DNA of 64,000 nucleotides from JAYPHU01 sp964611435 (GTDB taxonomy: Bacteria; Pseudomonadota; Alphaproteobacteria; Rhodospirillales; UBA2165), in contig CAZSXT010000002.1 in NCBI GenBank assembly GCA_964611435.1, positions 1 through 64,000 on the forward strand, written 5' to 3'. Below are positions 49,966 to 59,884 of the stretch, piece by piece. The notes beneath the pieces are model-generated. The model did no database searches, was not told the origin of the DNA, and saw nothing but the letters and a program-made list of their open reading frames with translations. Made by a program: the position numbers and the translations under genes. Position 1 is the first letter of the stretch. Every line of letters starts with the position of its first letter.

Positions 49966-50547
49966 TTAGCGCGTACAAACCTTAATCAATTTTATGGCGG
50001 CGGCGGAATCCCACTCTAAAGGACCAACCACCCGACCCGTCTCTATACCTTCCCGATTAATCAGGATTGTCGTCGGCAGGCCAGGCACTTTGCTGGATCG
50101 CGCCAACTTGCCGCCCTCATCCATGAGAACAGGAAACCCCCCAAGCCGGTGGGCTTTGTAGAATTCGACCACCTTGGCCGCGCCATTCACGTCTTCGGAA
50201 ACCGGCAGCACCTCGACCCCAGCCCCGGCAATTTTATACTTCAGGCGTAGAAGAGACGGCATCTCCCGTACGCAGGGGCCGCACCAAGTCGCCCAAAAAT
50301 TCAGAACAATTGCTTTGCCCCGATACTGACTAAAATCAATGCGTTTTCCGGATTCATCGGTTATACCATCGGCTTGGACCGGCTTTCCCGCTGATTTTGC
50401 ATTGAAATTAGCAAATTTTTCAGCGGCAGCGTGGCAGGAATCGGTTGAGACCGGCGCGTTGTCCCGGCCCGCATAGTCGGGGGTTAACGCCAGGAACGTC
50501 GCAAAGCCGATAATCAAGGCGGCCAGTCCGAGAAGTATTTTTGGCAC
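49966..50547 (-). CDS. tlpA: TlpA-like thiol:disulfide interchange protein
   Basis: 193 residues. An N-terminal signal anchor (about 3-20, ILLGLAALIIGFATFLAL) and a thioredoxin fold with FWATWCGPCVREMPSLL, the WCGPC redox site, and PGLPTTILINREG (cis-Pro loop). It reduces periplasmic disulfides, often for cytochrome maturation. GTG 50547 with AAAGAG upstream is the start. Its start lies only about 22 bp from the argH ATG, on the opposite strand. Confidence 0.9.
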   Translation of the reverse strand: MPKILLGLAALIIGFATFLALTPDYAGRDNAPVSTDSCHAAAEKFANFNAKSAGKPVQADGITDESGKRIDFSQYRGKAIVLNFWATWCGPCVREMPSLLRLKYKIAGAGVEVLPVSEDVNGAAKVVEFYKAHRLGGFPVLMDEGGKLARSSKVPGLPTTILINREGIETGRVVGPLEWDSAAAIKLIKVCTR

Positions 50548-50569
50548 TCTTTCGTCTCCGGTGGAGAAA

Positions 50570-52018
50570 ATGACCGATTCGGGGCAAAATTCAAAGCCGT
50601 CTCATCAGAGCGGCGGTCCGGCAGAAAATCAAGACGCCAGCACCATGTGGGGCGGGCGCTTCGCCGCTGGCCCTGCCCAAATCATGGAAGAGATCAACGC
50701 TTCCATCGGCTTTGATCAGCGGCTCTACGCGCAGGACATTGCCGCGTCGAAGGCCCATTGCGAGATGCTGGTCGCACAAATGATCATCTCCGCAGGGGAC
50801 GGCGAGGCTATCCTATCCGGCTTGGATCAAGTCTTGGCCGAGATCGAGTCCGGTTCCTTCGACTTCAAACGGTCGCTTGAAGATATCCATATGAATGTGG
50901 AGTCCCGGCTGGCCGAACTGATTGGCGACGCCGCCGGCCGGCTACACACCGCACGGTCCCGGAATGATCAGGTGGCCACGGATTTCAAACTTTGGGTGCG
51001 GGACGCCCTGGATCAGCTCGACACGGATATCAAGGCGCTGCAGGCGGTGCTTATTGAGCGGGCTGACGAACATGCCGAGACGATCATGCCGGGCTATACC
51101 CATCTGCAAACCGCGCAGCCGGTGACCCTCGGCCACCACCTCCTGGCCTATGTGGAAATGCTGGGCCGGGATAGAGGCCGGGTCCGGGACTGCCGGGCGC
51201 GCGCCAACCAGAGCCCGTTGGGCTCCGGTGCCTTGGCCGGAACTTCGTTCCCCATCGACCGGGAAATGACGGCGGCGGCGCTTGGGTTCGATGGGCCTAT
51301 GGCCAATTCCCTGGATGGCGTCTCGGACCGGGATTTTGCCCTGGAATACCTCACGGTGGCCTCTATTCTGGCGGTGCATTTATCCAGATTGTCCGAAGAA
51401 CTTGTGGTCTGGGCCAATGCGTCGTTTGGCTTTGTCAGCCTGCCCGATTCCTTCTCGACCGGCAGTTCCATGCTGCCGCAAAAGCGCAACCCGGATGCGG
51501 CGGAACTGGTGCGCGCAAAATGTGGCCGGGTGATCGGCGCCTTGAACGGTCTACTGATCGTCCTGAAGGGTCTGCCCCTCGCCTACAGTAAGGACATGCA
51601 GGAGGACAAAGAGCCGGTGTTCGAAACCGCGGACACTCTGGCGCTCTGCGTCGCCGCCATGACGGGCATGATGGCCGAGATCACGTTTAATGAAGTGGCC
51701 ATGCGGGACGCCGCCAAAGCTGGAAAATCCAATGCCGTCGATCTGGCGGATTGGCTGGTGCAGAACCTGGGCACGCCATTCCGTCAGGCTCACCACATCA
51801 CCGGACAGTTGGTCCGGTTGGCCGAAGAAAAGGGCTGTGGCCTGGAAGACCTGTCGATCGACGATATGCAATCGGTGGAAAAGGGAATTACCGACGACGT
51901 GTTCCGGGTGCTGGATATCGACAAGTCCATCGCAATGAGGAATAGTTTGGGTGGACCTGCACCTGATCGGGTTCGGAAAGCCGTCATCGCCGCCCGCCGG
52001 GCGTACCTGGAGGACTAG
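50570..52018 (+). CDS. argH: Argininosuccinate lyase
   Basis: About 482 residues from ATG 50570 (GTG 50561 adds three). MWGGRFAAGP marks the conserved start after an unusual polar leader of about 25 residues. SLEDIHMNVESRL, TARSRNDQVATD, HLQTAQPVTLGHHL and the signature GSSMLPQKRNPD define the fumarase/aspartase superfamily enzyme that releases arginine and fumarate. It is followed by lptM and lysA in the usual alphaproteobacterial order. An ATG at the MWGGRF codon would shorten it. Confidence 0.96.
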   Translation: MTDSGQNSKPSHQSGGPAENQDASTMWGGRFAAGPAQIMEEINASIGFDQRLYAQDIAASKAHCEMLVAQMIISAGDGEAILSGLDQVLAEIESGSFDFKRSLEDIHMNVESRLAELIGDAAGRLHTARSRNDQVATDFKLWVRDALDQLDTDIKALQAVLIERADEHAETIMPGYTHLQTAQPVTLGHHLLAYVEMLGRDRGRVRDCRARANQSPLGSGALAGTSFPIDREMTAAALGFDGPMANSLDGVSDRDFALEYLTVASILAVHLSRLSEELVVWANASFGFVSLPDSFSTGSSMLPQKRNPDAAELVRAKCGRVIGALNGLLIVLKGLPLAYSKDMQEDKEPVFETADTLALCVAAMTGMMAEITFNEVAMRDAAKAGKSNAVDLADWLVQNLGTPFRQAHHITGQLVRLAEEKGCGLEDLSIDDMQSVEKGITDDVFRVLDIDKSIAMRNSLGGPAPDRVRKAVIAARRAYLED

Positions 52019-52024
52019 ACCATC

Positions 52025-52162
52025 ATGTCTCGCAGGATCGTTTTTGTTCTGTTCGCCATCAGCATTCTTCTGCCGGTGCTGGGCGCGTGCGGCAAAAAGA
52101 ACGCGCCATCGGCGCCGGAAGGGGAGGAATACAAGTATCCCCAGGAATATCCCCGCAAGTAG
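52025..52162 (+). CDS. lptM: Small lipoprotein, LptM-like
   Basis: A 45-residue lipoprotein: signal MSRRIVFVLFAISILLPVLG, lipobox LGAC, then GKKNAPSAPEGEEYKYPQEY and PRK. The position between argH and lysA and the Cys-Gly-Lys-Lys start are typical of LptM (YifL), which helps mature the LPS translocon LptDE. It starts 6 bp after argH and ends 17 bp before lysA. Confidence 0.8.
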   Translation: MSRRIVFVLFAISILLPVLGACGKKNAPSAPEGEEYKYPQEYPRK

Positions 52163-52179
52163 GCGGCCGGCCAGAACTC

Positions 52180-53448
52180 ATGGATCATTTTCAGTACAAG
52201 AACGGCGAATTGGCCGCCGAGGACGTCCCGCTTTCCCGCATCGCGGAAACTGTCGGCACGCCCTTTTACTGCTACTCGACGGCGACCATCGAGCGGCATT
52301 TCAACGTCTTTGCGGATGCCCTCAAGGGGCTGCCTGCAACGGTTTGTTATTCCGTGAAGGCCAACGGCAACCTGGCGGTGGTCAGCACCCTGGCCCGGCT
52401 CGGCGCCGGTGCGGATGTGGTCTCCGGCGGGGAGCTGACCCGCGCGTTGGCCGCCGGGATTCCCGCGAACAAAATTGTCTTTTCCGGCGTCGGCAAGACC
52501 GAGGCCGAAATTTCCCAGGCGCTGACCAGCAATATTCTGCAGATCAATGTGGAATCCGGCCCGGAACTGGAACGCATCAATGAGGTCGCGGCCTCCCTCG
52601 GCAAAGTCGCCGACGTGGCATTCCGTATCAATCCCGACGTGGATGCAGAGACCCATCAAAAAATCAGCACCGGCCGTCAGGAAGACAAATTCGGCATCGA
52701 TTGGGACCGGGTTCACGAGGTTTTTACCGCCGCCGCCAGCTTGGAGAATGTCCGTCCCGTGGGCCTGGCCATGCATATCGGCTCCCAACTCACCAAACTG
52801 GATCCATTCCGGAACGCCTTTAACCGGCTTGCCCGAACGACCGCAGATTTAAGGGAGAAAGGATTTGAAATTAAGCGCTTAGACCTTGGCGGCGGACTGG
52901 GCATACCCTACGACGGCGGCGATACCCCGACCCCGGCGGACTACGGCAAACTGGTCGCCGAAACGGTGGGTGATTTGGGCTGCGAACTGCTATTCGAACC
53001 CGGCCGTCTGATCATGGGGAACGCGGGCGTTTTGGTCACCAAAGTGGTATATGTGAAGGACGGGGCGTCCCGGCGGTTTGTCATCATTGATGCAGCGATG
53101 AACGACCTGATCCGGCCGGCCATGTACGATGCCCATCACGATATCGTACCCGTGTCGGAACCCCGTCCGGACGCCGGTCTGCAGCCTGTTGATGTGGTCG
53201 GCCCGGTCTGTGAAACCGGCGACACGTTTGCGACCGAATTAGCCCTGCCGCCCGTTGAACAGAGTGAGTTACTGGCGATCCGTTCCGCCGGCGCTTACGG
53301 CGCGGTCATGTCCTCGACATATAACAGCCGCGCCCTCGTGCCGGAGGTCCTGGTCAAGGGCGGCGAATTTGCGGTTGTCCGGCGGCGGGTGGAGATCGAG
53401 AGCGTTTTAGCGCACGAATCTCTCCCAAATTGGTTGGAGTCGAGCTAA
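52180..53448 (+). CDS. lysA: Diaminopimelate decarboxylase
   Basis: A 422-residue PLP enzyme (alanine-racemase fold) for the last step of lysine synthesis. The PLP lysine is in YSVKANGN, the glycine loop is LGGGLGIPY, and EPGRLIMGNAG and CETGDTF complete the active site. ATG 52180 is used. An open frame reaching back to 52087 overlaps the lptM gene and has no family similarity. Confidence 0.96.
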   Translation: MDHFQYKNGELAAEDVPLSRIAETVGTPFYCYSTATIERHFNVFADALKGLPATVCYSVKANGNLAVVSTLARLGAGADVVSGGELTRALAAGIPANKIVFSGVGKTEAEISQALTSNILQINVESGPELERINEVAASLGKVADVAFRINPDVDAETHQKISTGRQEDKFGIDWDRVHEVFTAAASLENVRPVGLAMHIGSQLTKLDPFRNAFNRLARTTADLREKGFEIKRLDLGGGLGIPYDGGDTPTPADYGKLVAETVGDLGCELLFEPGRLIMGNAGVLVTKVVYVKDGASRRFVIIDAAMNDLIRPAMYDAHHDIVPVSEPRPDAGLQPVDVVGPVCETGDTFATELALPPVEQSELLAIRSAGAYGAVMSSTYNSRALVPEVLVKGGEFAVVRRRVEIESVLAHESLPNWLESS

Positions 53449-53512
53449 AATACCGCATAATGAAGACCGCACCCCGTAATGCCGCCAATGCGGATTGGAG
53501 TTGGGTAGTTTA

Positions 53513-56026
53513 ATGGTCAAGCGGAACGGCCCGTTTTACAAAGCATGTCTAGGCCTCGCCCGGGCGAGCTTGCTGTGGGAATACCTCTGGCCCGCTTTGT
53601 GGCCGGCTGTCGCCACGGCGGGTATCTTTATCGGCGCGGCCCTGTTGGATTTGTTCTCGCTGCTGCCGGTCTGGCTGCATATTGCGGTGGTGATCGGTTT
53701 CCTGATCGTCTTTGCCGGCGCGCTGCAACGGGCTTTCACCCGAATTCCCAAAGTTGATTTTGTAGAAGCCCGCCATCGGATCGAAGAAGACAGTGGCTTT
53801 GATCACCGACCGCTGACCGCCTTGGATGACGAGCTTGCGTTGGGCGGCAATGACGCCCAGGCCCGGGCATTGTGGGAGGCGCATCGCGCCCGCATGGCGG
53901 CGGAGGCGGAACGGCTCTCTCTCAAAGTACCTCGGGCGGGTCTGGCGCGGCGGGATTCGTTTGGCTTTCGCGCCGCCGTCGCGGCCTTTCTGATTGTTGG
54001 TGTGGTCGCCGCGGGGACCGATACGGCCACCCGGCTCGGCAAGGCGCTATTGCCGCCGATGGGTAAAACAGGGCTGGCCGCCAGCGCCAAACTGAGCATC
54101 TGGGTGACACCGCCCGCCTATACCGGTGTGCCGCCGGTAGTGATCACCATGACCGGCAACAACGCCCCGCAAACAGGCGAACAGCCGGTGACATCTATTT
54201 CCGTGCCCGATGGCAGCACCGTTCTCGCGCAGATGAGCGGCGGCGGCAGCGTGCCTGCCCTGCTGATCGGCCAGGACCGCAGCGACTTCAACCGGATCGA
54301 TGCGGACTCCTATCATGTTGAAACGGAACTCAAGGCCGAGAGCGGCGCAAAACTGGTCGCCATCGAACAGAAGGGACGGACCGTCGCCTCCTGGCCGCTG
54401 ACCATCATCCCCGATCAGCCTCCGACGGTGGAATTTTCCAACGCGCCCGAGGGCTCGCAACAGCTCCGCCTGCAATTATCTTACGAGGCCAAGGATGACT
54501 ACCGGCTGACGGGTCTGACCGCCTCGATCCGCCGTCTGGACGGCCTAGCCGTGCCCGGCGGTGAAAGCGAAATCACCCTGCGCTTGCCCTTGCCGGGTTC
54601 GGACAAGAAGGACGTCAAAGGGAAATCCAACCATGACCTCGTCTCCCACGTCTGGGCCGGCCTGCCGGTCTTGGTGCACATTCTGGGTACGGACGAAAAA
54701 GGCCAGACCGGCCTGAGTAAAGTCGAACCGGTGATCCTGCCGGAGCGGCAGTTCAGCCATCCGGCAGCCAAGGAAATTTATGAAATCCGCAAAGGCCTGA
54801 CCGCGGAGGCGCGAGACCGGCGGCTGGGCGTCCTGAAACTGGATTTGCTGACCAGCGAACCGGAAATGTTCGACGGCCACACCGGCACCTATCTGGCGCT
54901 ACGCATCGCCCGGGAACGGCTGGACCGGGATGGGCAACCACAGTCGGTCGCCCAGGTGCAGAAGATGCTCTGGGACGCGGCGCTGCGCCTGGAAGAAGGC
55001 CGCACCGCCACCGCCGGCAGCGAACTTGCCGACGCCCAACGCCGCCTGATGGAAGCCCTGGACCGGGGCGCCAGCCAGGAGGAATTGGAACGCCTCATGG
55101 CCGAGGTGGAAAAGGCCCTGCAAGAATTCATGTCCGCGCTGATGAAAGAATTGCAGCAGCGGGGTCAGCTGCCGCCGATGGATCCCAACGCACAGACCAT
55201 GACCAACCAAGACATCCAAAAGATGCTGGACCGGGCGCGGGAACTGTTGCGTCAGGGCTCGCGGGAGGCCGCCCGACAATTGATGGCGGAACTGCAGCGG
55301 ATGCTACAGAACCTGCGTGGCGCCATGGCCCGTCAGAACAACGGCCAGATGTCGCAACAGCAACAACAGGCGCAAAAGGCCATGCGCGAATTGCGCGGCA
55401 TTGTCCAACGTCAGCAGAAGCTGTTGGATGAGACCCACAAACGTGCTCAACGTCAGCGGGAAGAAGGCATTCCCGACGGGCCGGAGAACGACCCCCAGTC
55501 CCGCGAAGGGCTGGAAGAACAGGAAGCCATCCGCAAGCAGCTGGGAGAGCTGATGGGCAAACTCGGCCAGATGATGGGGCAAATCCCGAAGGGCTTGGGC
55601 GATGCCGAGCAGGCCATGCGGGAATCCGAGGGCGCGCTGAAACAAGGCCGCCAGGGTAAATCTATTGATCCCCAAGGCCGGGCTTTGGAAGCCTTACGCA
55701 AGGGCGCCCAGAATTCGGCCCGGGCTATGGCGCAGATGATGGGCCGTGGACAGCGGGGACAGATGGGCCGCCAGGGCGGGCGTTTCAGCGCATTTACCGG
55801 CCCCCGGCTACGCGGGATGAGGCCCGGCAACCGGGATCCGTTCGGCCGGCGCAATCAGGAAGAAGAAGGCTCCACCGGCCAGAGCACCGGCACGGTGAAA
55901 ATCCCCAGCGAAAGCGAAATCCGGCGGGCGCGCCGCATCCTTGAAGAGCTGCGCCGCCGGGCCGGCGATCTGTGGCGGCCCGAGTTGGAGCTTGAATATA
56001 TCGAACGGCTGCTGAAACGGTTTTAG
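53513..56026 (+). CDS. TIGR02302/DUF4175 family membrane protein
   Basis: About 837 residues. Membrane helices occur near the N-terminus (about 28-75) and near residue 150-170 (FRAAVAAFLIVGVVAAG). A large periplasmic beta-rich part (about 190-420) precedes a long helical, Gln/Met/Arg-rich part (DRARELLRQGSREAARQLMAELQRMLQNLRG; MGRGQRGQMGRQGGRFSAF). The family is typical of alphaproteobacteria downstream of lysA and is uncharacterised. ATG 53513 is preferred over TTG 53495. Envelope function is likely from topology. Confidence 0.87.
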   Translation: MVKRNGPFYKACLGLARASLLWEYLWPALWPAVATAGIFIGAALLDLFSLLPVWLHIAVVIGFLIVFAGALQRAFTRIPKVDFVEARHRIEEDSGFDHRPLTALDDELALGGNDAQARALWEAHRARMAAEAERLSLKVPRAGLARRDSFGFRAAVAAFLIVGVVAAGTDTATRLGKALLPPMGKTGLAASAKLSIWVTPPAYTGVPPVVITMTGNNAPQTGEQPVTSISVPDGSTVLAQMSGGGSVPALLIGQDRSDFNRIDADSYHVETELKAESGAKLVAIEQKGRTVASWPLTIIPDQPPTVEFSNAPEGSQQLRLQLSYEAKDDYRLTGLTASIRRLDGLAVPGGESEITLRLPLPGSDKKDVKGKSNHDLVSHVWAGLPVLVHILGTDEKGQTGLSKVEPVILPERQFSHPAAKEIYEIRKGLTAEARDRRLGVLKLDLLTSEPEMFDGHTGTYLALRIARERLDRDGQPQSVAQVQKMLWDAALRLEEGRTATAGSELADAQRRLMEALDRGASQEELERLMAEVEKALQEFMSALMKELQQRGQLPPMDPNAQTMTNQDIQKMLDRARELLRQGSREAARQLMAELQRMLQNLRGAMARQNNGQMSQQQQQAQKAMRELRGIVQRQQKLLDETHKRAQRQREEGIPDGPENDPQSREGLEEQEAIRKQLGELMGKLGQMMGQIPKGLGDAEQAMRESEGALKQGRQGKSIDPQGRALEALRKGAQNSARAMAQMMGRGQRGQMGRQGGRFSAFTGPRLRGMRPGNRDPFGRRNQEEEGSTGQSTGTVKIPSESEIRRARRILEELRRRAGDLWRPELELEYIERLLKRF

Positions 56027-56037
56027 GGCCCCGCCCC

Positions 56038-56595
56038 CTACTTCACCGCCCGCAGCGTAATCTGAATTTCCTTAAGGATATTGTATTGATGCTGCGCCAT
56101 CTCGGCGAGGGTGGTTGAGTCGATCTCGCCGGCCTGCAGTCTGGCCAGCCACTTGTCGTCAGGCAGCCACTGCACGTTTTCAATCTCGAAATCCACGTCC
56201 AGGTGTTCGGCCAGGGGCGTGTTGGCGAGCCCCTCTTCCTTCCATTGCGCGCAGAGACGCTTTGAATACATTTCAAACTGAGGCGGCAGGATCGGCCGGA
56301 CATGAGTCGGGTCGATGATAAACTCGTCATGGCGGGGATGGGGCACAGCGATCCGGACGATTCCATCGGGCGCGCACACCCGGTATAGTTCCTTGATGAT
56401 CCCCAGATAGACTTTGCTGGATTCGCCCAGGTGCTCCAGCACGTGACTGAGCACCACTTCTTCCGCGCTATCTGTGTCCAAGGGCCAGGGAAAGGTTTCC
56501 AGATCAACCAGCAAGTCCGGCTCGCACGCCGACTGGCTGTCGACATTCAGGTATCCGGCAAGCTTATGATGTCCGCAACCGAGATTGAGCTTCAT
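56038..56595 (-). CDS. SAM-dependent methyltransferase
   Basis: A 185-residue class I methyltransferase: MKLNLGCGHHKLAGYLNVD (motif I and acidic loop), DLETFPWPLDTDSAEEVVLSHVLEHLGES (motif II). ATG 56595 begins at the family N-terminus. A longer frame to 56697 overlaps the upstream zinc-ribbon gene. The substrate is unknown. The nearest relatives are often in polysaccharide or lipid clusters. Confidence 0.82.
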   Translation of the reverse strand: MKLNLGCGHHKLAGYLNVDSQSACEPDLLVDLETFPWPLDTDSAEEVVLSHVLEHLGESSKVYLGIIKELYRVCAPDGIVRIAVPHPRHDEFIIDPTHVRPILPPQFEMYSKRLCAQWKEEGLANTPLAEHLDVDFEIENVQWLPDDKWLARLQAGEIDSTTLAEMAQHQYNILKEIQITLRAVK

Positions 56596-56614
56596 GAGGG
56601 CGGAACCGCCGAGC

Positions 56615-57993
56615 CTAGTTCGCGGGCTTGGACTGCCCCGCGCCGTCCGGCAGGCTTCCCCAGCGCGCGATAAACCGCCGGCCCGTGGCGGGCGCATCCA
56701 GGAACTCCGCCTTGTACTTGATCGACTTGCCGGGCTCGATCGTCGGCTGGGTCGGCGGAACGGATAACTCCTGCACGGGCAGTCCGTTGCCGTCCAGAAG
56801 TGAAGAGATCACGATCGGGATCGGCTGCGTTTCCTCGGAAATGTTTTCGATGATGATGTCGTGTTGGAAGACATCCTTGCCGTCCACCGTATCCCGTGAC
56901 GGATTGGTGAGACGCAAATCCAACCCGTCGCCCGGCTGCGGCACCCGGAGGCCGATCATGGTGAAGATGCTGTTGGAGCCGCCCCAGAAGCCGACCACCG
57001 TTTCCCGCATGACGACCGCGCCGCCGAACAAACCACCCAGCAGAAGAACAATCACCAGCAATATTATGAAATTCTTTAAGTTGCTTTTCTCCGGCTCGGC
57101 ATCTCCCCCCCCGTAGACCGAGGGGATCGGATCGGGATCGGGTATATCGTCCGGATCAAGGTCGTCGTAATCTTCGTATTCATCGTCATCTTCCGGCGTA
57201 AAGGATTCGATCGGATCCGGATCTTCCAGATCATCCAAATCGTCCTCATCCAACTCCGTCAAATCTTCCGCGGAGTCCGGCATAAAGGATGCGCTGCCCA
57301 CGTCATCTTCATCGTCGTCGCCGAACATGGCCGCCAATTCGTCGTCGGACGGCAGCTCTCCATCGTCTTCCGGTTCGTCTTCGGGTTCCGGCAATGGCAG
57401 GTCATCCGGCTCGGGCTCCGGCATGGGCAAGGGTTCCGGGTCCGGCTCGGGCTCNNNNNNNNNNNNNNNNNNNNNNNNNNNNNNNNNNNNNNNNNNNNNN
57501 NNNNNNNNNNNNNNNNNNNNNNNNNNNNNNNNNNNNNNNNNNNNNNNNNNNNNNGGTCATCCGGCTCGGGCTCCGGCATGGGCAAGGGTTCCGGGTCCGG
57601 CTCGGGCTCGGGCATCGGCGCGGGCTCAGCCACTGGTTCCGGCATCGGCGCACCCGCTTCCAGCGCCGGGGGCATGGGTGGCTGCCCCGGATAGGGCGGC
57701 GGCGCGCCATAAGGGGCCGCCGGCTGACCGGGGTAAGGCGGTGGCGCCCCATAGGGCGGTGGCGCGGCGTATTGCGTCGGGGCCCCATAATAAGGCGGCG
57801 CGGCATATTGAGGCGGCGGCGGGGCATATTGGGGAACGGGATCGGGATGACGGAGGGGGCGGGCGGCAACGGGTGTCTGATGCCAACTATGGTCACAGTT
57901 GTGACACTTCACCGTCCTGCCACTGGTGCCGATAGACGCGCCGTCAACATTGTAAGACGTCGAACAATTCGGACAGGAAATATACATCGGCAT
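56615..57993 (-). CDS. MJ0042 zinc-ribbon / DUF3426 membrane protein, interrupted by an assembly gap
   Basis: N-terminal zinc ribbon (CPNCSTSYNVDGASIGTSGR...CHNCDHSW), then a Pro/Tyr/Ala-rich region, a Glu-Pro-Asp repeat region (PEPEPDPEPLPMPEPEPDD), an acidic stretch, one membrane helix (NFIILLVIVLLLGGLFGGAVVM) and a C-terminal DUF3426 domain (IIIENISEETQPIPIVISSLL...EPGKSIKYKAEFLDAP). The 100-N gap breaks the frame as given. Deleting the Ns and one of the two flanking 55-bp copies (155 bp) joins the two frames into one protein of 407 residues. It lies beside ftsE, as in related genomes. Confidence 0.85.
57400..57609. repeat. 100-N assembly gap between identical 55-bp copies
   Basis: 57400-57454 and 57555-57609 are identical over 55 bp, and the Ns fill 57455-57554. 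Identical ends of exactly 55 bp are what a de Bruijn assembler at k=55 leaves when contigs end in a repeat. Collapsing them restores the reading frame of the zinc-ribbon gene. Confidence 0.8.
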
Positions 57994-58207
57994 CCAGTCT
58001 AGTTATAGTATTTAACTTTATAGGTAATTCCCAGAATCAACGCAAGCTAGCCCCTTTATAAGTGTCATCTTCTTGCCAGGAAGTTAATATGGGCAACCGT
58101 TCCGTGGGGCTACTGGGGAAATCCGCGCAACTGTTACATACTACCCGCAACGGGGACATGATCGAATCGAACCTATCGGGCCCCGGCAGGAGATCGTTTT
58201 AGGAAAT

Positions 58208-59002
58208 ATGAGCAACGTCGTCCAATTCGAAAATGTCGGTCTCCGCTACGGGCTGGGGCCCGAGGTCCTGCAGGACATTTCCTTTACCCTGGAGACCGGA
58301 TCCTTCCATTTTCTGATGGGGCCGTCCGGCGCGGGCAAATCATCGTTATTGCAGCTTATGTACCTCGCGCGCCGGCCGACCCGGGGACTGATTTCCCTGT
58401 TCGGCCGGGATGTATCGACCATGCCCCGGAAAGATATGCCCGCCCTGCGCCGGCGCGTTGGCGTGGTTTTCCAGGAATTCAGATTGCTCGACCATCTTAC
58501 CGCCTTTGACAATGTGGCCCTGCCGCTCAGGGTCGCCGGTGTCCGCGAATCCGAGATTCGCAAACACGTCGAAGAATTGCTCGCCTGGGTCGGCCTGCAA
58601 GACCATATTAGTTCCCGGCCGCCGACCCTCTCCGGTGGGCAGCAACAACGGGTCGCCATCGCCCGCGCGGTGATCGCCCGGCCAAAAATTCTGCTGGCGG
58701 ACGAACCAACGGGAAATGTAGACGATAAGATCGCCGCCCGCCTGATGCACCTGTTCGAGGAACTAAACCGGCTGGGCACGACGGTGGTCATCGCCACCCA
58801 CAACGAGGCGATCGTGCGCGCCACAAGCTACGACGTATTGCGTCTGGAGCGCGGCCAGTTAGGCGTGCTGCACCGAAGCCCGTCCGGAAGCCCGCTTGCC
58901 GCCAACCGGACCGTGACTGATCAGGATCGGCCGCCCCTGCCCAAAGAACGGGAGAACGGCGGATCGGCAACCCCGGAAGCCACCAGCCGGACTGTGGCCT
59001 AA
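58208..59002 (+). CDS. ftsE: Cell division ATP-binding protein FtsE
   Basis: A 264-residue ABC ATPase. Walker A GPSGAGKSSLL (about 38-48), signature LSGGQQQRVAIARAV and Walker B ILLADEPTGN. The C-terminal 40 residues after DVLRLERGQLG are a low-complexity extension beyond the usual FtsE. It partners with FtsX (start 2 bp later) to control amidase activators such as EnvC at the septum. Confidence 0.94.
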   Translation: MSNVVQFENVGLRYGLGPEVLQDISFTLETGSFHFLMGPSGAGKSSLLQLMYLARRPTRGLISLFGRDVSTMPRKDMPALRRRVGVVFQEFRLLDHLTAFDNVALPLRVAGVRESEIRKHVEELLAWVGLQDHISSRPPTLSGGQQQRVAIARAVIARPKILLADEPTGNVDDKIAARLMHLFEELNRLGTTVVIATHNEAIVRATSYDVLRLERGQLGVLHRSPSGSPLAANRTVTDQDRPPLPKERENGGSATPEATSRTVA

Positions 59003-59003
59003 C

Positions 59004-59882
59004 ATGTTTCGCCGCTCGGGCATATCCTTCGAAAAGGACGAATCCAGCCGGTTCCTGCCCTGGATCATCACCTTCATGGTGTTCCTGGCCGGTCTGGCCG
59101 TGGCGGGGATATTCCTGTTGAACAATATCACCAACCATTTCGGCGCGGGTGTTCAGGATACGATGACCGTTCAAATCCCGGTCACCGAGAAACCGGAAAT
59201 GGATGATCTTCGGGTCGCCGAAAGCTTGCGCCTGATCCAGCGCATAAACGGAGTCATCGCCGCGGACCCGGTCAAGCCCAGCGAAATTTCGGAACTTCTC
59301 CGCCCCTGGCTGGGGCTCGCCGCCCAGAACCAGGAATTACCGCTGCCCCGCGTGATCGATGTACATGTTGACCGGTCCTCCGCCATTACCGACCGGCAAA
59401 TTTTCGACACATTGGCGCCGGTTATTCCCGGCGTTGTTGTCGATGATCACGGCGCCTGGTTGCAAACCTTGGTCCGGGCGTTGAATTCTACCGAGATAGT
59501 TGCCGCAGGAATTATGCTGTTCATCGGCCTGGCGACAATGGGTACGGTGGTGTTTACCACGCGCACTGGCATGGGCCTGCAGCAAGAGACTATCTCTGTC
59601 CTGCATTTTGTCGGCGCCAAGGATTCTTATATTGCCAGACAGTTCGCGCTTAGGGCCCTCTGGCTGGGGATCAAGGGCGGTTTTTTCGGCGTGATCTTGA
59701 CGTTGCCGGTGCTGTTTCTCCTGCGCCTTGCCTTGGGCCGGTTGGGCAGCGGCCTCCTCCCGGAACTTTCGCTGCCTTTAAGCGGCTGGATCAGCCTGGC
59801 TGCCTTGATCCCCGCTGTCGCCGTCATTGCCATGGTCACCGCCCGGTTTACCGTCAGCCGGTCTCTGGCCAAGATGCTGTAA
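59004..59882 (+). CDS. ftsX: Cell division protein FtsX
   Basis: A 292-residue membrane protein with four helices (about 17-38, 160-180, 218-240, 258-280) and a periplasmic loop between the first two (IPVTEKPEMDDLRVAESLRLIQRI...). MACB/FtsX-type permease core residues occur in FVGAKDSYIARQFALRAL. It links FtsE ATP hydrolysis to peptidoglycan hydrolase activation. Confidence 0.93.
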   Translation: MFRRSGISFEKDESSRFLPWIITFMVFLAGLAVAGIFLLNNITNHFGAGVQDTMTVQIPVTEKPEMDDLRVAESLRLIQRINGVIAADPVKPSEISELLRPWLGLAAQNQELPLPRVIDVHVDRSSAITDRQIFDTLAPVIPGVVVDDHGAWLQTLVRALNSTEIVAAGIMLFIGLATMGTVVFTTRTGMGLQQETISVLHFVGAKDSYIARQFALRALWLGIKGGFFGVILTLPVLFLLRLALGRLGSGLLPELSLPLSGWISLAALIPAVAVIAMVTARFTVSRSLAKML

Positions 59883-59884
59883 CC

